A stretch of 64,000 nucleotides of DNA from Lederbergia citrisecunda (GCF_018343695.1 NZ_JAGYPJ010000001.1:2006223-2070222), one strand, 5' to 3'. Shown: positions 44,892-53,792, numbered from the stretch's first letter. Numbers and translations: made by a program. Notes: a model not told the origin generated them from the sequence alone.

Positions 44892-45521
44892 ATGAAATTT
44901 GCAAAATCCATTGTTTATGTAGGTTTGGCTTCTGTCATGCTTATGGGAGGATGCGCAACTAATAATAAAACGAATGATCGAATTGCAAATAATGATAATA
45001 CACCTCTTGGAGTCAGATATAACCCAAATGTTGATACTAACAGAAATTGGGCTAATGATAATCGAAATGTGACAACAAGAGATGGTTACGGTGTTAATAA
45101 TACTGGAACCACCAGATATGGTATGAATAATGGAAATGGTAATGGCAATGGTTTAGGTGTAAATAATAATCGTGATTTCAATGACAATCGAATAGACGTA
45201 GCAGATAATATTGCGGATAAAGTTGCAGACCTTAAAGAGGTTGATACTGCGAATGTGCTTGTTACTAATCGTAACGCTTATGTAGCAGTTAAATTAAGCA
45301 ATAAAGGAAATAATGAAATGAGTAATACCGTACAAAGAAAAATCGCTAAACAAGTTAGGGATGTCGACAATAATATAGATAATGTCTACGTTTCAGAAAA
45401 TCCTGATTTTTATAATCGGATGACAGGTTATCGAAATGATATTAACGCTGGGCAACCAGTAAGTGGTTTCTTTAACGAATTTAGTGATACTGTTCGAAGA
45501 GTATTTCCTAACGCTAGATAA
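44892..45521 (+). CDS. YhcN/YlaJ-family sporulation lipoprotein
   Basis: 209 residues. Signal peptide MKFAKSIVYVGLASVMLMGG with lipobox MGGC near residue 23. An Asn/Gly-rich linker (residues 25-105) precedes the YhcN/YlaJ domain: IADKVADLKEVDTANVLVTN and NAYVAVKLSNKGNNE. Family members sit in the inner spore membrane and affect germination or outgrowth. A CATTATA at 44852-44858 with GGATA about 19 bases upstream resembles a forespore SigG/SigF promoter, with spacing one base long; this is a weak suggestion. ATG start with AGGAGGAG upstream. Confidence 0.85.
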   Translation: MKFAKSIVYVGLASVMLMGGCATNNKTNDRIANNDNTPLGVRYNPNVDTNRNWANDNRNVTTRDGYGVNNTGTTRYGMNNGNGNGNGLGVNNNRDFNDNRIDVADNIADKVADLKEVDTANVLVTNRNAYVAVKLSNKGNNEMSNTVQRKIAKQVRDVDNNIDNVYVSENPDFYNRMTGYRNDINAGQPVSGFFNEFSDTVRRVFPNAR

Positions 45522-45533
45522 TGGTTAAAACAG

Positions 45534-45575
45534 GAACATGCCCTTATGATAATAGGAAGCATGTTCTTGTTTTTT
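45534..45575 (+). terminator. Terminator of the sporulation lipoprotein gene
   Basis: gaacatgc / gcatgttc stem with a 17-base loop, then TTGTTTTTT. It overlaps the last bases of the convergent small gene. Confidence 0.8.
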
Positions 45576-45762
45576 ACCAAAAGATTCCTATAATAGCAAG
45601 GGCTCCTAAAATGAGACCTCCAACAGTTCCAATTGTTCCAGAATCAAGAATCGGCCTTTTTGTAAAAAATTTAATATCTTCTATATCCGATTCTAGCTTC
45701 TTAACCATTTCTTTTAATTCATTGATCTCATTTAATAATTGCTCTTGATTTTGCTCACTCAT
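45574..45762 (-). CDS. Small coiled-coil membrane protein
   Basis: 62 residues, ATG at 45762 with AAGGAGAG upstream. Residues 1-35 form a heptad coiled coil (LLNEINELKEMVKKLESDIE); residues 43-62 form a glycine-rich membrane helix (GTIGTVGGLILGALAIIGIF) ending in Trp. No named family was recognised. The topology (N-in coil, C-terminal anchor) suggests a small membrane-tethered adaptor. Its coding end overlaps the terminator of the convergent gene. Confidence 0.68.
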   Translation of the reverse strand: MSEQNQEQLLNEINELKEMVKKLESDIEDIKFFTKRPILDSGTIGTVGGLILGALAIIGIFW

Positions 45763-45934
45763 TACTCTCTCTCCTTCCCCTCATCACTTTCCTTTTATAC
45801 GAATATACATATATTTAGTTTCACCAAAATACTCATCAGAGTCAATAGTTCAAAAATTATTTATTGAATAAAACTCCACTTCAGAAAAAGGTGTACAATA
45901 GCTTTATTAGATTTTCTGAAAGGAATGGGCCTTA

Positions 45935-47107
45935 TTGTTAACTCTTATTAAAAATGGCGAGGTATATACCCCGGATTATATTGGAAAAAAAGATATCTTA
46001 GTTGTCGATCACAAAATTGGCTTTATTCAAGATACAATTGATGCACCTAAAGATTTTGTCCATATTAATGTTGTCGATGCAACAGGTAAAATAATTGTTC
46101 CCGGATTTATAGATGCTCATGTACATATCACAGGAGGTGGCGGTGAAGGAAGCTATAAAACAAGGACTCCTGAATTACAATTAACTGATGCTACCCTCGC
46201 TGGAGTAACAACGATTATCGGAGTGATTGGCACGGACGGAACAACTAGAACAATGACTAATTTAATTGCCAAAGCACGGGGATTAGAGGAAGAAGGAATT
46301 ACTTGTTACGTTCAAACTGGTTCTTATCAAGTTCCTGTCAAAACATTAATGGCTAAAATAGAAGATGATATCATTCTTGTTGATAAAATTATCGGGGTTG
46401 GAGAAATTGCGATTTCAGATCATCGTTCCTCACAGCCAACTGCAGAAGAATTAGCCAAAATAGCATCCGCAGCAAGAATTGGTGGTATGTTATCTGGTAA
46501 AGCTGGAATTGTGAATATACATGTTGGCGACAGTTACGAACATTTACGCTTAATTGAAGAAGTAGTGAAAACGACTGAATTACCAATCCAGCAATTTTAT
46601 CCTACCCATATAAATCGTAACCCACATTTACTTGAAGCAGCGATTGAATACGCTAGGCAAGGAGGGTATGTAGATTTTACAACAAGCTCTATACCAAATA
46701 TGAAGGATGATTGGAACATAAAATCAAGTAAAGCTTTAAAAAGATTCCTAGATGAAGGGATTGATATTGAGCAAATCACCTTCACATCCGATGCTCAAGG
46801 AAGTCTACCAAAATTTGATGAGTATGGAAATTTTACAGGACTAGGAATTGGAAAGGTCTCTTCCCTTTTTGCAGAAGTACGAGATGCTATTTTGAATGAA
46901 GGCCTTTCACCTGAGGTTGCTTTTAAAGTAATTACGCAAAACCCAGCTGCCATTTTAAAATTTGAAGAAAAAGGTCAAATCTTGGAAGGAAAAGATGCTG
47001 ATTTGGTTTTATTGAATAAAGATGACTTAACAATTAATACCGTTTATGCAATGGGAAAAATGATGGTTGAAAATGGAGAAGCAATTGTAAAAGGAACGTT
47101 TGAGTAA
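45935..47107 (+). CDS. iadA: Isoaspartyl dipeptidase (beta-aspartyl peptidase)
   Basis: Amidohydrolase of 390 residues that cleaves L-isoaspartyl dipeptides. The binuclear metal motif is GFIDAHVHITGGGGEG, with later metal ligands in NIHVGD and FYPTHINRNP and the catalytic region in ITFTSDAQGSLPKFDEYG. The family-specific SYKTRTPE follows the metal motif. It starts at a TTG (45935) with AAAGGA about 11 bases upstream. Monocistronic, with a terminator at 47196. It salvages amino acids from aged proteins. Confidence 0.93.
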   Translation: MLTLIKNGEVYTPDYIGKKDILVVDHKIGFIQDTIDAPKDFVHINVVDATGKIIVPGFIDAHVHITGGGGEGSYKTRTPELQLTDATLAGVTTIIGVIGTDGTTRTMTNLIAKARGLEEEGITCYVQTGSYQVPVKTLMAKIEDDIILVDKIIGVGEIAISDHRSSQPTAEELAKIASAARIGGMLSGKAGIVNIHVGDSYEHLRLIEEVVKTTELPIQQFYPTHINRNPHLLEAAIEYARQGGYVDFTTSSIPNMKDDWNIKSSKALKRFLDEGIDIEQITFTSDAQGSLPKFDEYGNFTGLGIGKVSSLFAEVRDAILNEGLSPEVAFKVITQNPAAILKFEEKGQILEGKDADLVLLNKDDLTINTVYAMGKMMVENGEAIVKGTFE

Positions 47108-47195
47108 TAAAGTAACTGTAAGCTGCTAGTATTGGAATTTCCAAAGTTGACTGCTTTGCTTGTGATGGTAAAAATTAATGTAATGATTACATAAA

Positions 47196-47232
47196 GCCGA
47201 TTCCGCTATAGTTTAATGGAATCGGCATTCTT
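47196..47232 (+). terminator. Terminator of iadA
   Basis: Perfect 9-bp stem gccgattcc / ggaatcggc with a 13-base loop and a TTCTTATT tail. Confidence 0.72.
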
Positions 47233-47251
47233 ATTAATATTTTAGAATACC

Positions 47252-48001
47252 TTACCTTACAAAATCTAAAATAGAAACAATTACTTCATTCTCCCATTGA
47301 TAGGAATTGAATGTGTGGTCCCCTTCTTCAATCGTATGTAGAGTTGCTTGGTCGCCATAACATTTTTCAATGTATAATTTGGAAACGTCATACGGAACAG
47401 CTTCATCTTTTGTACCGTGAATTAAAAGAACTTTACCTTCATATTCAGCAGCACGCTCCCAAACATTTAAGGTTTTTAAATCTTCACCGAAAGCTTTGCC
47501 AACAAGATTTCCACCATGATCATATGCATTGTGGCTAGCAATAAAAGGAACGGTTGCTTCCATTGGCTCTACTATTTGATGCATAGTCCCTGCTGGAGCA
47601 AGTAACACCAATTTCTCGATCTCGTTATTTAATTTTCCCGCTAGCAAACTAGCAACGAGTCCTCCCATACTGAGACCTAATAATATGATTCTATTTTCAT
47701 CAATCTTTGGATGAGATTTTACGTACTCAAATATCGTACCTGCCTCTTCGAACTCTTTTGTGACTGTCATGTCCTCGAAATCTCCATCACTTTCACCACT
47801 GCCAAGGAAATCAAAGCGAAAACTGGCAAAGCCTTGCTTTTCCAAAGCTCTTGATACTTTTAAAAATAAACGATGAGGCTCAAGCTTATTTCCTGTAAAT
47901 CCATGGAATAAGATGACCGCAGGTAATTTTTCTCCGGAAGGAATATGTTCCATCCCACGAAGAGTAAGTCCATTATGAGAAATAGCTACAGCTTGTTGCA
48001 A
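47252..48001 (-). CDS. Alpha/beta hydrolase (feruloyl-esterase-like)
   Basis: 249 residues with a complete catalytic triad: nucleophile in LLGLSMGGLVAS, Asp in GTKDEAVPYDVS, His in EGDHTFNSYQW. The oxyanion region is VILFHGFTGNKLEPH. FRFDFLGSGESDGDFEDMTV is typical of serine aminopeptidase S33/Est1E-like esterases with a small lid domain. Cytosolic, no signal peptide. The physiological ester is unknown. Confidence 0.83.
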   Translation of the reverse strand: MQQAVAISHNGLTLRGMEHIPSGEKLPAVILFHGFTGNKLEPHRLFLKVSRALEKQGFASFRFDFLGSGESDGDFEDMTVTKEFEEAGTIFEYVKSHPKIDENRIILLGLSMGGLVASLLAGKLNNEIEKLVLLAPAGTMHQIVEPMEATVPFIASHNAYDHGGNLVGKAFGEDLKTLNVWERAAEYEGKVLLIHGTKDEAVPYDVSKLYIEKCYGDQATLHTIEEGDHTFNSYQWENEVIVSILDFVR

Positions 48002-48128
48002 AAGAAAACACCCTTTCTATTATTAAATTTAAGTTATCAACACTATTATTTTAGCATTTTTCTGACAGAACAACGAGCACTGAATATGGTATATAATGGT
48101 ATTATCATATAAAAAGGAGGAAATGAAA

Positions 48129-48587
48129 ATGGTTACATTAAAGCAGTTTCAATTTGCCCGTACATACACGATACGTGCTATGAACCAGATAAACCCGGAT
48201 AAATGGGACATCATTCCAAATGGATACTCCAATTCAATTCGCTGGAATATTGGCCATATATATGTAACGGCAGAAATTTTATTAAATAAAGCCGATCAAC
48301 AATATGAAGTGAAAAATCCTGAATGGGTAACCTTTTTTGCCCCTGGAACACGCCCATCTAAGTGGTCGAGCCCACCTCCTTCAGCGGAAGAATTAATAGA
48401 GGCATTAAAAAAGCAAAGCCGATATATTGATGAATTTTTTGCAGGAAAATTGGATAATATTGCTGATGAATCATTTGAAATTGCCCCTCATACGATGGAC
48501 ACTGTGGAAGCACTACTCCAATTTGTTATATGGCATGAAGGTGTACATGCTGGAAACATAAAAGCTATTGGTAACGCAGTATCATAG
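48129..48587 (+). CDS. DinB-family (DfsB-like) protein
   Basis: About 152 residues from the ATG at 48129; AGGAGG is eight bases upstream, and the two earlier in-frame ATGs are too close to or before the site. The four-helix DinB fold carries likely metal ligands in RWNIGHIYVTAE and VIWHEGVHAGNI, giving the usual His triad. Family members include bacillithiol or mycothiol transferases and many of unknown role; a BSH-dependent detoxification role is possible but not shown. Confidence 0.82.
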   Translation: MVTLKQFQFARTYTIRAMNQINPDKWDIIPNGYSNSIRWNIGHIYVTAEILLNKADQQYEVKNPEWVTFFAPGTRPSKWSSPPPSAEELIEALKKQSRYIDEFFAGKLDNIADESFEIAPHTMDTVEALLQFVIWHEGVHAGNIKAIGNAVS

Positions 48588-48594
48588 TTGAAAT

Positions 48595-48635
48595 ATCCCC
48601 TCTCACTTCATTCGTAGCGAAAGGGGATTTTTGTT
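48595..48635 (+). terminator. Terminator of the DinB-family gene
   Basis: atcccct / aggggat stem with an AT-rich loop and TTTTTG, starting about ten bases past the stop codon. Confidence 0.72.
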
Positions 48636-48789
48636 GAGTTTTGGAAAATAATAAGTATTGGGTTATCACCATTACCTGATAACGTTATTCTTTTCGATCA
48701 AAAGCTTATCCAATTCCCTTTCAATTATAGCCAGTTTGAGGAAAGGTTTTTCAGCTTGAGAAAATAGAAAATTAGAAGTTATTGTATTC

Positions 48790-48936
48790 TCAATTGTTGT
48801 TAGAAGCTAAAATATAAATACCGATAAATATTATTAAGTAGAAGAGAAACTTTTCCCCTTTTTTTGTATTTTTTCTTTCAATCAAAACTGCAAGGGAAGT
48901 TACAATTAATAATATTGATAAAAACATGACGATCAT
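48790..48936 (-). CDS. Putative 48-residue double-spanning membrane protein
   Basis: ATG at 48936 with GGTGG five bases upstream. The frame reads MIVMFLSILLIVTSLAVL, a basic loop ERKNTKKGEK, then FLFYLIIFIGIYILA and a short polar end. Two helices joined by a strongly positive turn is a credible membrane hairpin with both ends outside. There is no family match I know. It sits in the otherwise empty 48636-48956 gap, upstream of nothing on its strand. Confidence 0.5.
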   Translation of the reverse strand: MIVMFLSILLIVTSLAVLIERKNTKKGEKFLFYLIIFIGIYILASNNN

Positions 48937-48956
48937 ATGATCCACCACTTTTAATA

Positions 48957-49913
48957 TTATACTGACCTAATAAAATAATGCTTTACTTTCTCTAGCTCCT
49001 TTTCATACGGAATCCGCTTTTCTATTATATTACTTTCTAATTCCCTTAACTTTTCAAACTGCCAGTCTTCCATATTTTCCGGATTCCACTGTTCTTTGAA
49101 TAATGTGTATAAAAACAACTCTCTCAATTGCAAAAGGATAATAAGCTGTCCATACATCTCTTCTGAAAGTTGTCGCATGGAAAGATACCCTTTTAAAAAA
49201 TATGTAAGAAAATAGTGAGGGAAATCGTCCCATTCTGGATGAAAAGAAGTTCCTGTCCATAAAGCATGATAGATGGACACAGCTAAATCTTGAGCAAAAA
49301 AATAATATGCACAATCATCGAAGTCAAAGAGAACAATCTCACCGTCCACCATATGGAAATTACCTTGATGAAGGTCTTTATGGATAAGTCCAAAATTGTT
49401 TGGAGTCTTAAGAAAGTTAATAAGCTTTTTATTTAAATGCTTGTAATAATCATTCACCCATTTTTCATCAGATCTTATGTTTGCATTACCTTCTGGTCGA
49501 TCAAAAGAAGCACCAGAAATATTATGCAAAGTTGCCAGCAGCCTGCCCCATCGATAAAAAAATTCACCATTCCATTCAGTACTCTCCAATACATTAACAG
49601 GATGACCACCCGTATGGTGAAAAAAAGTTAGCCAATATCTTTCTTGATTCATGGTGATTTCAATTATTTTTTCCAATCCTTCGAATTGAACAGGAGCTGC
49701 AAGACGAATTCCTTTATTATGCAAATAATCCAACCATAAAATTTCAGCTTCGATCCATTTTTTCTTCTTATCACTAAACCGAGCAACATATTGACTTTCA
49801 TCTATTTTAAACGTTGCTACTATATTCTGAAATCCTTCTGACTGAAGGTTAATTTCATAAATTTCACTATTTATTACACTTTTTAATATGTTATTCATTT
49901 CTTCTACATTCAC
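48957..49913 (-). CDS. APH-family phosphotransferase (homoserine/choline kinase-like)
   Basis: About 318 residues from a GTG at 49913, two bases past the stop of the upstream GNAT gene and eight bases after GAGGG; the frame extends 27 codons further but that part overlaps the GNAT gene. The catalytic loop is GLIHKDLHQGNFHM, with metal Asp in IVLFDFDDCAYY. QYVARFSDKKKKWIEAEILW is the ATP-binding lysine region. It phosphorylates a small hydroxyl compound; an antibiotic or a metabolite are both possible. It is the last gene of a four-gene operon. Confidence 0.8.
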   Translation of the reverse strand: MNVEEMNNILKSVINSEIYEINLQSEGFQNIVATFKIDESQYVARFSDKKKKWIEAEILWLDYLHNKGIRLAAPVQFEGLEKIIEITMNQERYWLTFFHHTGGHPVNVLESTEWNGEFFYRWGRLLATLHNISGASFDRPEGNANIRSDEKWVNDYYKHLNKKLINFLKTPNNFGLIHKDLHQGNFHMVDGEIVLFDFDDCAYYFFAQDLAVSIYHALWTGTSFHPEWDDFPHYFLTYFLKGYLSMRQLSEEMYGQLIILLQLRELFLYTLFKEQWNPENMEDWQFEKLRELESNIIEKRIPYEKELEKVKHYFIRSV

Positions 49914-49914
49914 T

Positions 49915-50439
49915 TTACATTCCCTCTTCAAAAAATGCTGTTGGGTATCGAAGTTCCCCTTGAATCCGTTCAAGTTCACCTGTTCTAAGTTCACAAATCA
50001 TAAATACATCATCAGGAACGTCAAACTGCCGTAATTCTAGCCCAAATGAGCGTGCAGGCTTAAATCCAAATCTCGGATAATAAGAAGGATGCCCTATTAA
50101 TAAAACGAGTCCATATCCTAATTCCGTTACTCTTTCTAATCCTTCGTGAATCAAACTGCTTCCAATACCTTTTTTCTGATATTCTGGCTTAACAGCAATA
50201 GGCGCTAGAACAATTACTTCTGTAGTTTTATCACTTTTCCATATGTTTGCCTTGCTTAATAATATATGTCCAATGACTTTACCGTCTTTTTCTGCGACAA
50301 TGGACAGTTCTGGAATAAAACCATCAGATTCTCGAATTCTCTCTACCAAATTCGATTCATCTTCTCGATTACCAAACGCCTCAACATTTATATCATAAAC
50401 AGCTTTATAGTCTTCATATGTTTCAGTTCTAATTTTCAT
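49915..50439 (-). CDS. GNAT-family N-acetyltransferase
   Basis: 174 residues. The acetyl-CoA pyrophosphate loop is in APIAVKPEYQKKGIGSSLIH; the preceding strand is VIGHILLSKANIW, and the motif B region is VLLIGHPSYYPRFGFKPARS. This arrangement is the YhbS-like group. The start overlaps the Nudix gene by 11 bases, and the stop is two bases before the kinase start. Substrate unknown. Confidence 0.85.
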   Translation of the reverse strand: MKIRTETYEDYKAVYDINVEAFGNREDESNLVERIRESDGFIPELSIVAEKDGKVIGHILLSKANIWKSDKTTEVIVLAPIAVKPEYQKKGIGSSLIHEGLERVTELGYGLVLLIGHPSYYPRFGFKPARSFGLELRQFDVPDDVFMICELRTGELERIQGELRYPTAFFEEGM

Positions 50440-50932
50440 TAATGACCGTACCTCGCATTGCTTCTTTCAAAATTTCGTTAAAAACCTTATTCCACCCATC
50501 GTAATAATCGGATACCTTACTAGGTGTAATGAATATTCTCTTTGAAGATTCATATTCTCCTTTAAAAGGATGGACTTTTTGAATATCCATACGATAAAAA
50601 ACTTGATAACCTATTAATGGATAAGGGCTATTTTCATTCCAATTCATGTTTTCCTGATGATTGACCTCAATATAGCCTAAAAGGTGACAATCACCTTCAA
50701 CATATCCTTCTTCCATCGCCTCGCGCTTAAAACATTCTTCTGGAGTTTCTTCTGCTTCAATATGCCCTCCTGGGAAATCACAACCTCTATCATCTAAATC
50801 GATCATTAATAATTGATTTTTATAGAAGCAAAACCCGTGAACACTAGTAATTAATTTCTGATCTGGAAGAACAGAACTAAAAAACCATGTTAATTTAACC
50901 TTTCCATTCCAGTTAACATATATAGAATTCAT
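50429..50932 (-). CDS. Nudix hydrolase
   Basis: About 167 residues from the ATG at 50932 (AGGTGA five bases upstream); a GTG three codons earlier overlaps the previous stop. The Nudix box is GGHIEAEETPEECFKREAME then EGYV: the G-x5-E-x7-RE-x2-EE core is present, but the final glycine position reads Tyr, a small deviation. It would hydrolyse a nucleoside-diphosphate-linked compound. Overlaps on both sides place it firmly in the operon. Confidence 0.83.
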   Translation of the reverse strand: MNSIYVNWNGKVKLTWFFSSVLPDQKLITSVHGFCFYKNQLLMIDLDDRGCDFPGGHIEAEETPEECFKREAMEEGYVEGDCHLLGYIEVNHQENMNWNENSPYPLIGYQVFYRMDIQKVHPFKGEYESSKRIFITPSKVSDYYDGWNKVFNEILKEAMRGTVINEN

Positions 50933-50937
50933 TTGGA

Positions 50938-51429
50938 TCACCTAGTAACAGGAATCATAATCGTAAATTCAGGATCAGTCGAATAAGGATCTTGATTCAT
51001 CGGATATTTTTCAAAATGAGTTAAATGGTCTACATTATTTTCATTCAACCCCTCGGACCTAATCCAATCGTAAATATTATCATATGAACGTTCAATACTT
51101 TGATCTTTATGATGCTCACATGTTGCATACGTCAACGTAGGAACAAAAATGCTTACCATACCAGAAGGAATGTTGTCCACCTTCTCTACTTCAATAGCAG
51201 CATAATGGGTAAAACCATCGCCACCAGGTGTAGCATGATAGGAAAGACCGAGCATAATATCCGGATTTATGATATGAGGAATCTCTTTTAATCTCTCTTT
51301 CAGCTCAGTTTGAATTTCACGAATCGCTCCCGCACCTGCTTCAGCAAATGTTCCTTCCCACTTTAATCCAATTGCGTGGAAAGCCTCTTTAGAAGTTAAT
51401 ACGGCATTATTTTTTTGATTGATTGTCAT
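50938..51429 (-). CDS. GyrI-like effector-binding domain protein
   Basis: 163 residues, ATG with GGGAG upstream. It is a stand-alone GyrI/AraC-effector-like (SHS2-dimer) domain: EAFHAIGLKWEGTFAEAGAG, then YHATPGGDGFTHYAAIEVEK and FTIMIPVTR at the end, with the conserved IPSGMVSIFVPTLTYATCEH segment. Such proteins bind or hydrolyse small molecules, including drugs. There is no DNA-binding domain. It heads the four-gene operon with Nudix, GNAT and kinase genes. Confidence 0.82.
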   Translation of the reverse strand: MTINQKNNAVLTSKEAFHAIGLKWEGTFAEAGAGAIREIQTELKERLKEIPHIINPDIMLGLSYHATPGGDGFTHYAAIEVEKVDNIPSGMVSIFVPTLTYATCEHHKDQSIERSYDNIYDWIRSEGLNENNVDHLTHFEKYPMNQDPYSTDPEFTIMIPVTR

Positions 51430-51452
51430 CTCTCAAATCTCCCTTAATAAGT

Positions 51453-51611
51453 TTATTTTTTTTCCATTATCACAAGTAAAAAAGTAGCAACTGGTCCAAG
51501 TATGATGGAAAGTAAAAACCAATTTAATCCACTTCTATTCTTTGCTTGCGCTAATCCTGCATTAATTAAAGTGAGCGTCCCCCAACCAACAAAGTATCCA
51601 TTACCGTCCAA
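51453..51611 (-). CDS. Putative 52-residue membrane protein
   Basis: TTG at 51611 with GGTGG seven bases upstream. The frame reads MDGNGYFVGWGTLTLINAGL then AQAKNRSGLNWFLLSIILGP and VATFLLVIMEKK: two hydrophobic helices around a polar turn, with regular Gly/Asn/Pro placement. It looks like a real small membrane protein although I cannot name a family. It lies between the GyrI-like operon and the serine hydrolase gene. Confidence 0.6.
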   Translation of the reverse strand: MDGNGYFVGWGTLTLINAGLAQAKNRSGLNWFLLSIILGPVATFLLVIMEKK

Positions 51612-51712
51612 AACCAATCCACCTTTCACATATGAGACAGAATTTGTTAATATAATTATAATTGATAAATTCTAAAAATTGGTAATAGTTTTTGAAAGAA
51701 ATTGGAGGAATT

Positions 51713-52636
51713 ATGGAACTTACAATAAAAACTTTAAATTTACTAGAAAAAGAGATAAAGAAGGAAAAAATAAGTTCATGTATCATTCACCATAATGGAA
51801 AAAACGTATTTCAATACTATAAAAATAATAAAATGAAAAACAAATTGCATAAAATCAATTCCGTCACTAAAAGTATTGTTTCAATCTTAGTTGGAATAGC
51901 CATTGATGAGGGACTAATTCATGATCTTCATACCCCGATTGTCAATTATTTTCCCCAATTAGAAGGTGATAAGAAAAAAATTACAGTAGAGCATTTACTA
52001 ACAATGACTCCTGGATTTGAATGGGAGGAATTTGGTGCTTGGGGTGGTCGTCCTTTCCCAATGATCAACAGTAAAGATTGGGTTGGTTTTGTATTGGACA
52101 AAAAAATGGTCACAGCTCCTGGAGTAAACATGTCGTATAATTCAGGATGTTCTCATTTATTAAGTGCTATTATTCAAAAGACTTCTAGTATGACTTTGGA
52201 AAGATATTTATTCGAAAAGCTTTTCAAACCATTGGAAATTAAAGAGTTCAGACTACATCAAGATTCGAAAGGAATTGGAATTGGCGGTTTTGGTCTTTCC
52301 TTAAAATCGGAAGACTTATTGAAAATTGGCCTCTTAATGTTACAGGATGGGGTTTGGAAAAATAAACAAATCGTTTCTAAAGATTGGATTAAAGCATCTA
52401 CCTCAAAAAAAGTTGAAGGTTACAATTGGATTGGATCATATGCCTATCATTGGTGGATTTTAGAGGATGATCGACTTAGATTTCCTATTTACTTCGCAAT
52501 GGGTTATGGTGGTAATTTTATTATTATTAACCCAGCTTTTGAATTTGTTATGGTATTCACTAGTGAACTTTTCAACGATACGTTTCTTCCATTGGACATA
52601 TTCAAAAAACATTTGATTAACTATTTCATTGAGTAA
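51713..52636 (+). CDS. Beta-lactamase-family serine hydrolase
   Basis: About 307 residues from the ATG at 51713 (GGAGG five bases upstream). Class C beta-lactamase/DD-peptidase fold: SxxK as SVTKSIVSI (Ser near residue 55), Tyr-Asn in NMSYNSGCSHLL, and GYGGNFIII at the third-motif position. There is no signal peptide, so it is probably a cytosolic esterase-like member rather than a drug-inactivating beta-lactamase. Substrate unknown. Confidence 0.84.
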   Translation: MELTIKTLNLLEKEIKKEKISSCIIHHNGKNVFQYYKNNKMKNKLHKINSVTKSIVSILVGIAIDEGLIHDLHTPIVNYFPQLEGDKKKITVEHLLTMTPGFEWEEFGAWGGRPFPMINSKDWVGFVLDKKMVTAPGVNMSYNSGCSHLLSAIIQKTSSMTLERYLFEKLFKPLEIKEFRLHQDSKGIGIGGFGLSLKSEDLLKIGLLMLQDGVWKNKQIVSKDWIKASTSKKVEGYNWIGSYAYHWWILEDDRLRFPIYFAMGYGGNFIIINPAFEFVMVFTSELFNDTFLPLDIFKKHLINYFIE

Positions 52637-52727
52637 ATTGTTCTAACACATTAATTTTTCTAAGTTTAAAGTACTAGAAAACATTTACGCTTGCACATGA
52701 AAAGTGAATTAAAAAGGAGGATTTTTT

Positions 52728-53285
52728 ATGAGAGAAGAGAAGAATGAACTTTTGGAATGGCTAAAAGCGTTCCTCATTGCTATTGTGTTAGCAGTTGTTG
52801 TTCGGCACTTTATATTAACACCAATTGTAGTTGATGGATCATCAATGATGCCGACATTGCATGACCGAGACCGAATGATTGTAAATAAATTGCAATACTC
52901 TTTAAAAGAACCAAAGAGATTTGATATTATTGTTTTCCATACCAATGACAATAAAAATTTAATAAAACGCATAATTGGATTACCCGGTGACCGGATCGAG
53001 TATAAAGACGATGTTTTATATATTAATGGAAAAGCATATAAAGAACCTTACCTAGATGAATATAAAAAACAGAATGTACTCGATGTTCCTTTTACATATT
53101 CGTTTACATTAAAGGATACTCCAATTGGTAATGATATTGTGCCAGAAGGTCATTTGTTTGTAATGGGTGATAATAGAGGACATAGTACAGATAGTCGACA
53201 TATTGGTGCTATTCCAATAGAAGAAGTGTACGGCTCAGCAAAAATAAAATACTGGCCATTTAAACATTTTCAGGTTGTTAAATAA
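52728..53285 (+). CDS. sipS: Type I signal peptidase
   Basis: 185 residues, one N-terminal membrane anchor (LKAFLIAIVLAVVVRHFIL). The catalytic serine is in VVDGSSMMPTL, the lysine in NLIKRIIGLPGDRIEY, and the third box is VMGDNRGHSTDSRHIGAI. The size and single anchor fit the Sip family of Bacillus (SipS/SipT type). It cleaves signal peptides from secreted pre-proteins at the outer face of the membrane. The paralogue cannot be told from sequence alone, so the symbol is approximate. ATG with AAGGAGG upstream. Confidence 0.92.
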   Translation: MREEKNELLEWLKAFLIAIVLAVVVRHFILTPIVVDGSSMMPTLHDRDRMIVNKLQYSLKEPKRFDIIVFHTNDNKNLIKRIIGLPGDRIEYKDDVLYINGKAYKEPYLDEYKKQNVLDVPFTYSFTLKDTPIGNDIVPEGHLFVMGDNRGHSTDSRHIGAIPIEEVYGSAKIKYWPFKHFQVVK

Positions 53286-53318
53286 TCTTGTTTATAAAAA
53301 ATATAAGCTTACATTTAT

Positions 53319-53353
53319 GGGAAACCTCATTTTAAATGTGGTTTCCTTTTTAT
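53319..53353 (+). terminator. Terminator of the signal peptidase gene
   Basis: ggaaacc / ggtttcc stem, 13-base loop, then TTTTTATT. Confidence 0.8.
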
Positions 53354-53366
53354 TGAGGTGAATTCT

Positions 53367-53792
53367 CTACCTTTGTTCATTTAACTCACCTACAACTTTT
53401 TGAATCTTTTCGTCTATTGCAACTTTTTTACTCAGATCAAGTCCGTGCACATAGAAAATTAACACGTTTTTAACTTCATAATAAGTGAAAGATACTAGAT
53501 TGAAAGTCGCAGTTTTATTCCGAAAATCTTGTAAAGCTTTTTCTCGTTCTTTAATTGAAGTATACATATAGATCAATAACAATTTGTCATCTAATTTATA
53601 CGAATCAGGTCTTACTCTATTAAGTTTCATTCCAAATATGTTTTTAGTTGGAACTTTCGTGACTTCAAGCAATAAGTTTTGTTCTTTAAAAGCAGATAGA
53701 ACTTCCTCCAAATCAACCATGTTAGGATCTGAAGTTCGGCATCCAGATAACAACATCATGATATACAAAGAAACTATGACTATCTTTTTCAT
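53367..53792 (-). CDS. Hypothetical lipoprotein
   Basis: 141 residues. Signal peptide MKKIVIVSLYIMMLLSGC with lipobox LSGC near residue 18. The mature part of about 120 residues has the pattern LLIYMYTSIKEREKALQDFR and YYEVKNVLIFYVHG, typical of small Bacillus lipoproteins of unknown function. Single-gene unit, convergent with the signal peptidase gene. Confidence 0.75.
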   Translation of the reverse strand: MKKIVIVSLYIMMLLSGCRTSDPNMVDLEEVLSAFKEQNLLLEVTKVPTKNIFGMKLNRVRPDSYKLDDKLLLIYMYTSIKEREKALQDFRNKTATFNLVSFTYYEVKNVLIFYVHGLDLSKKVAIDEKIQKVVGELNEQR

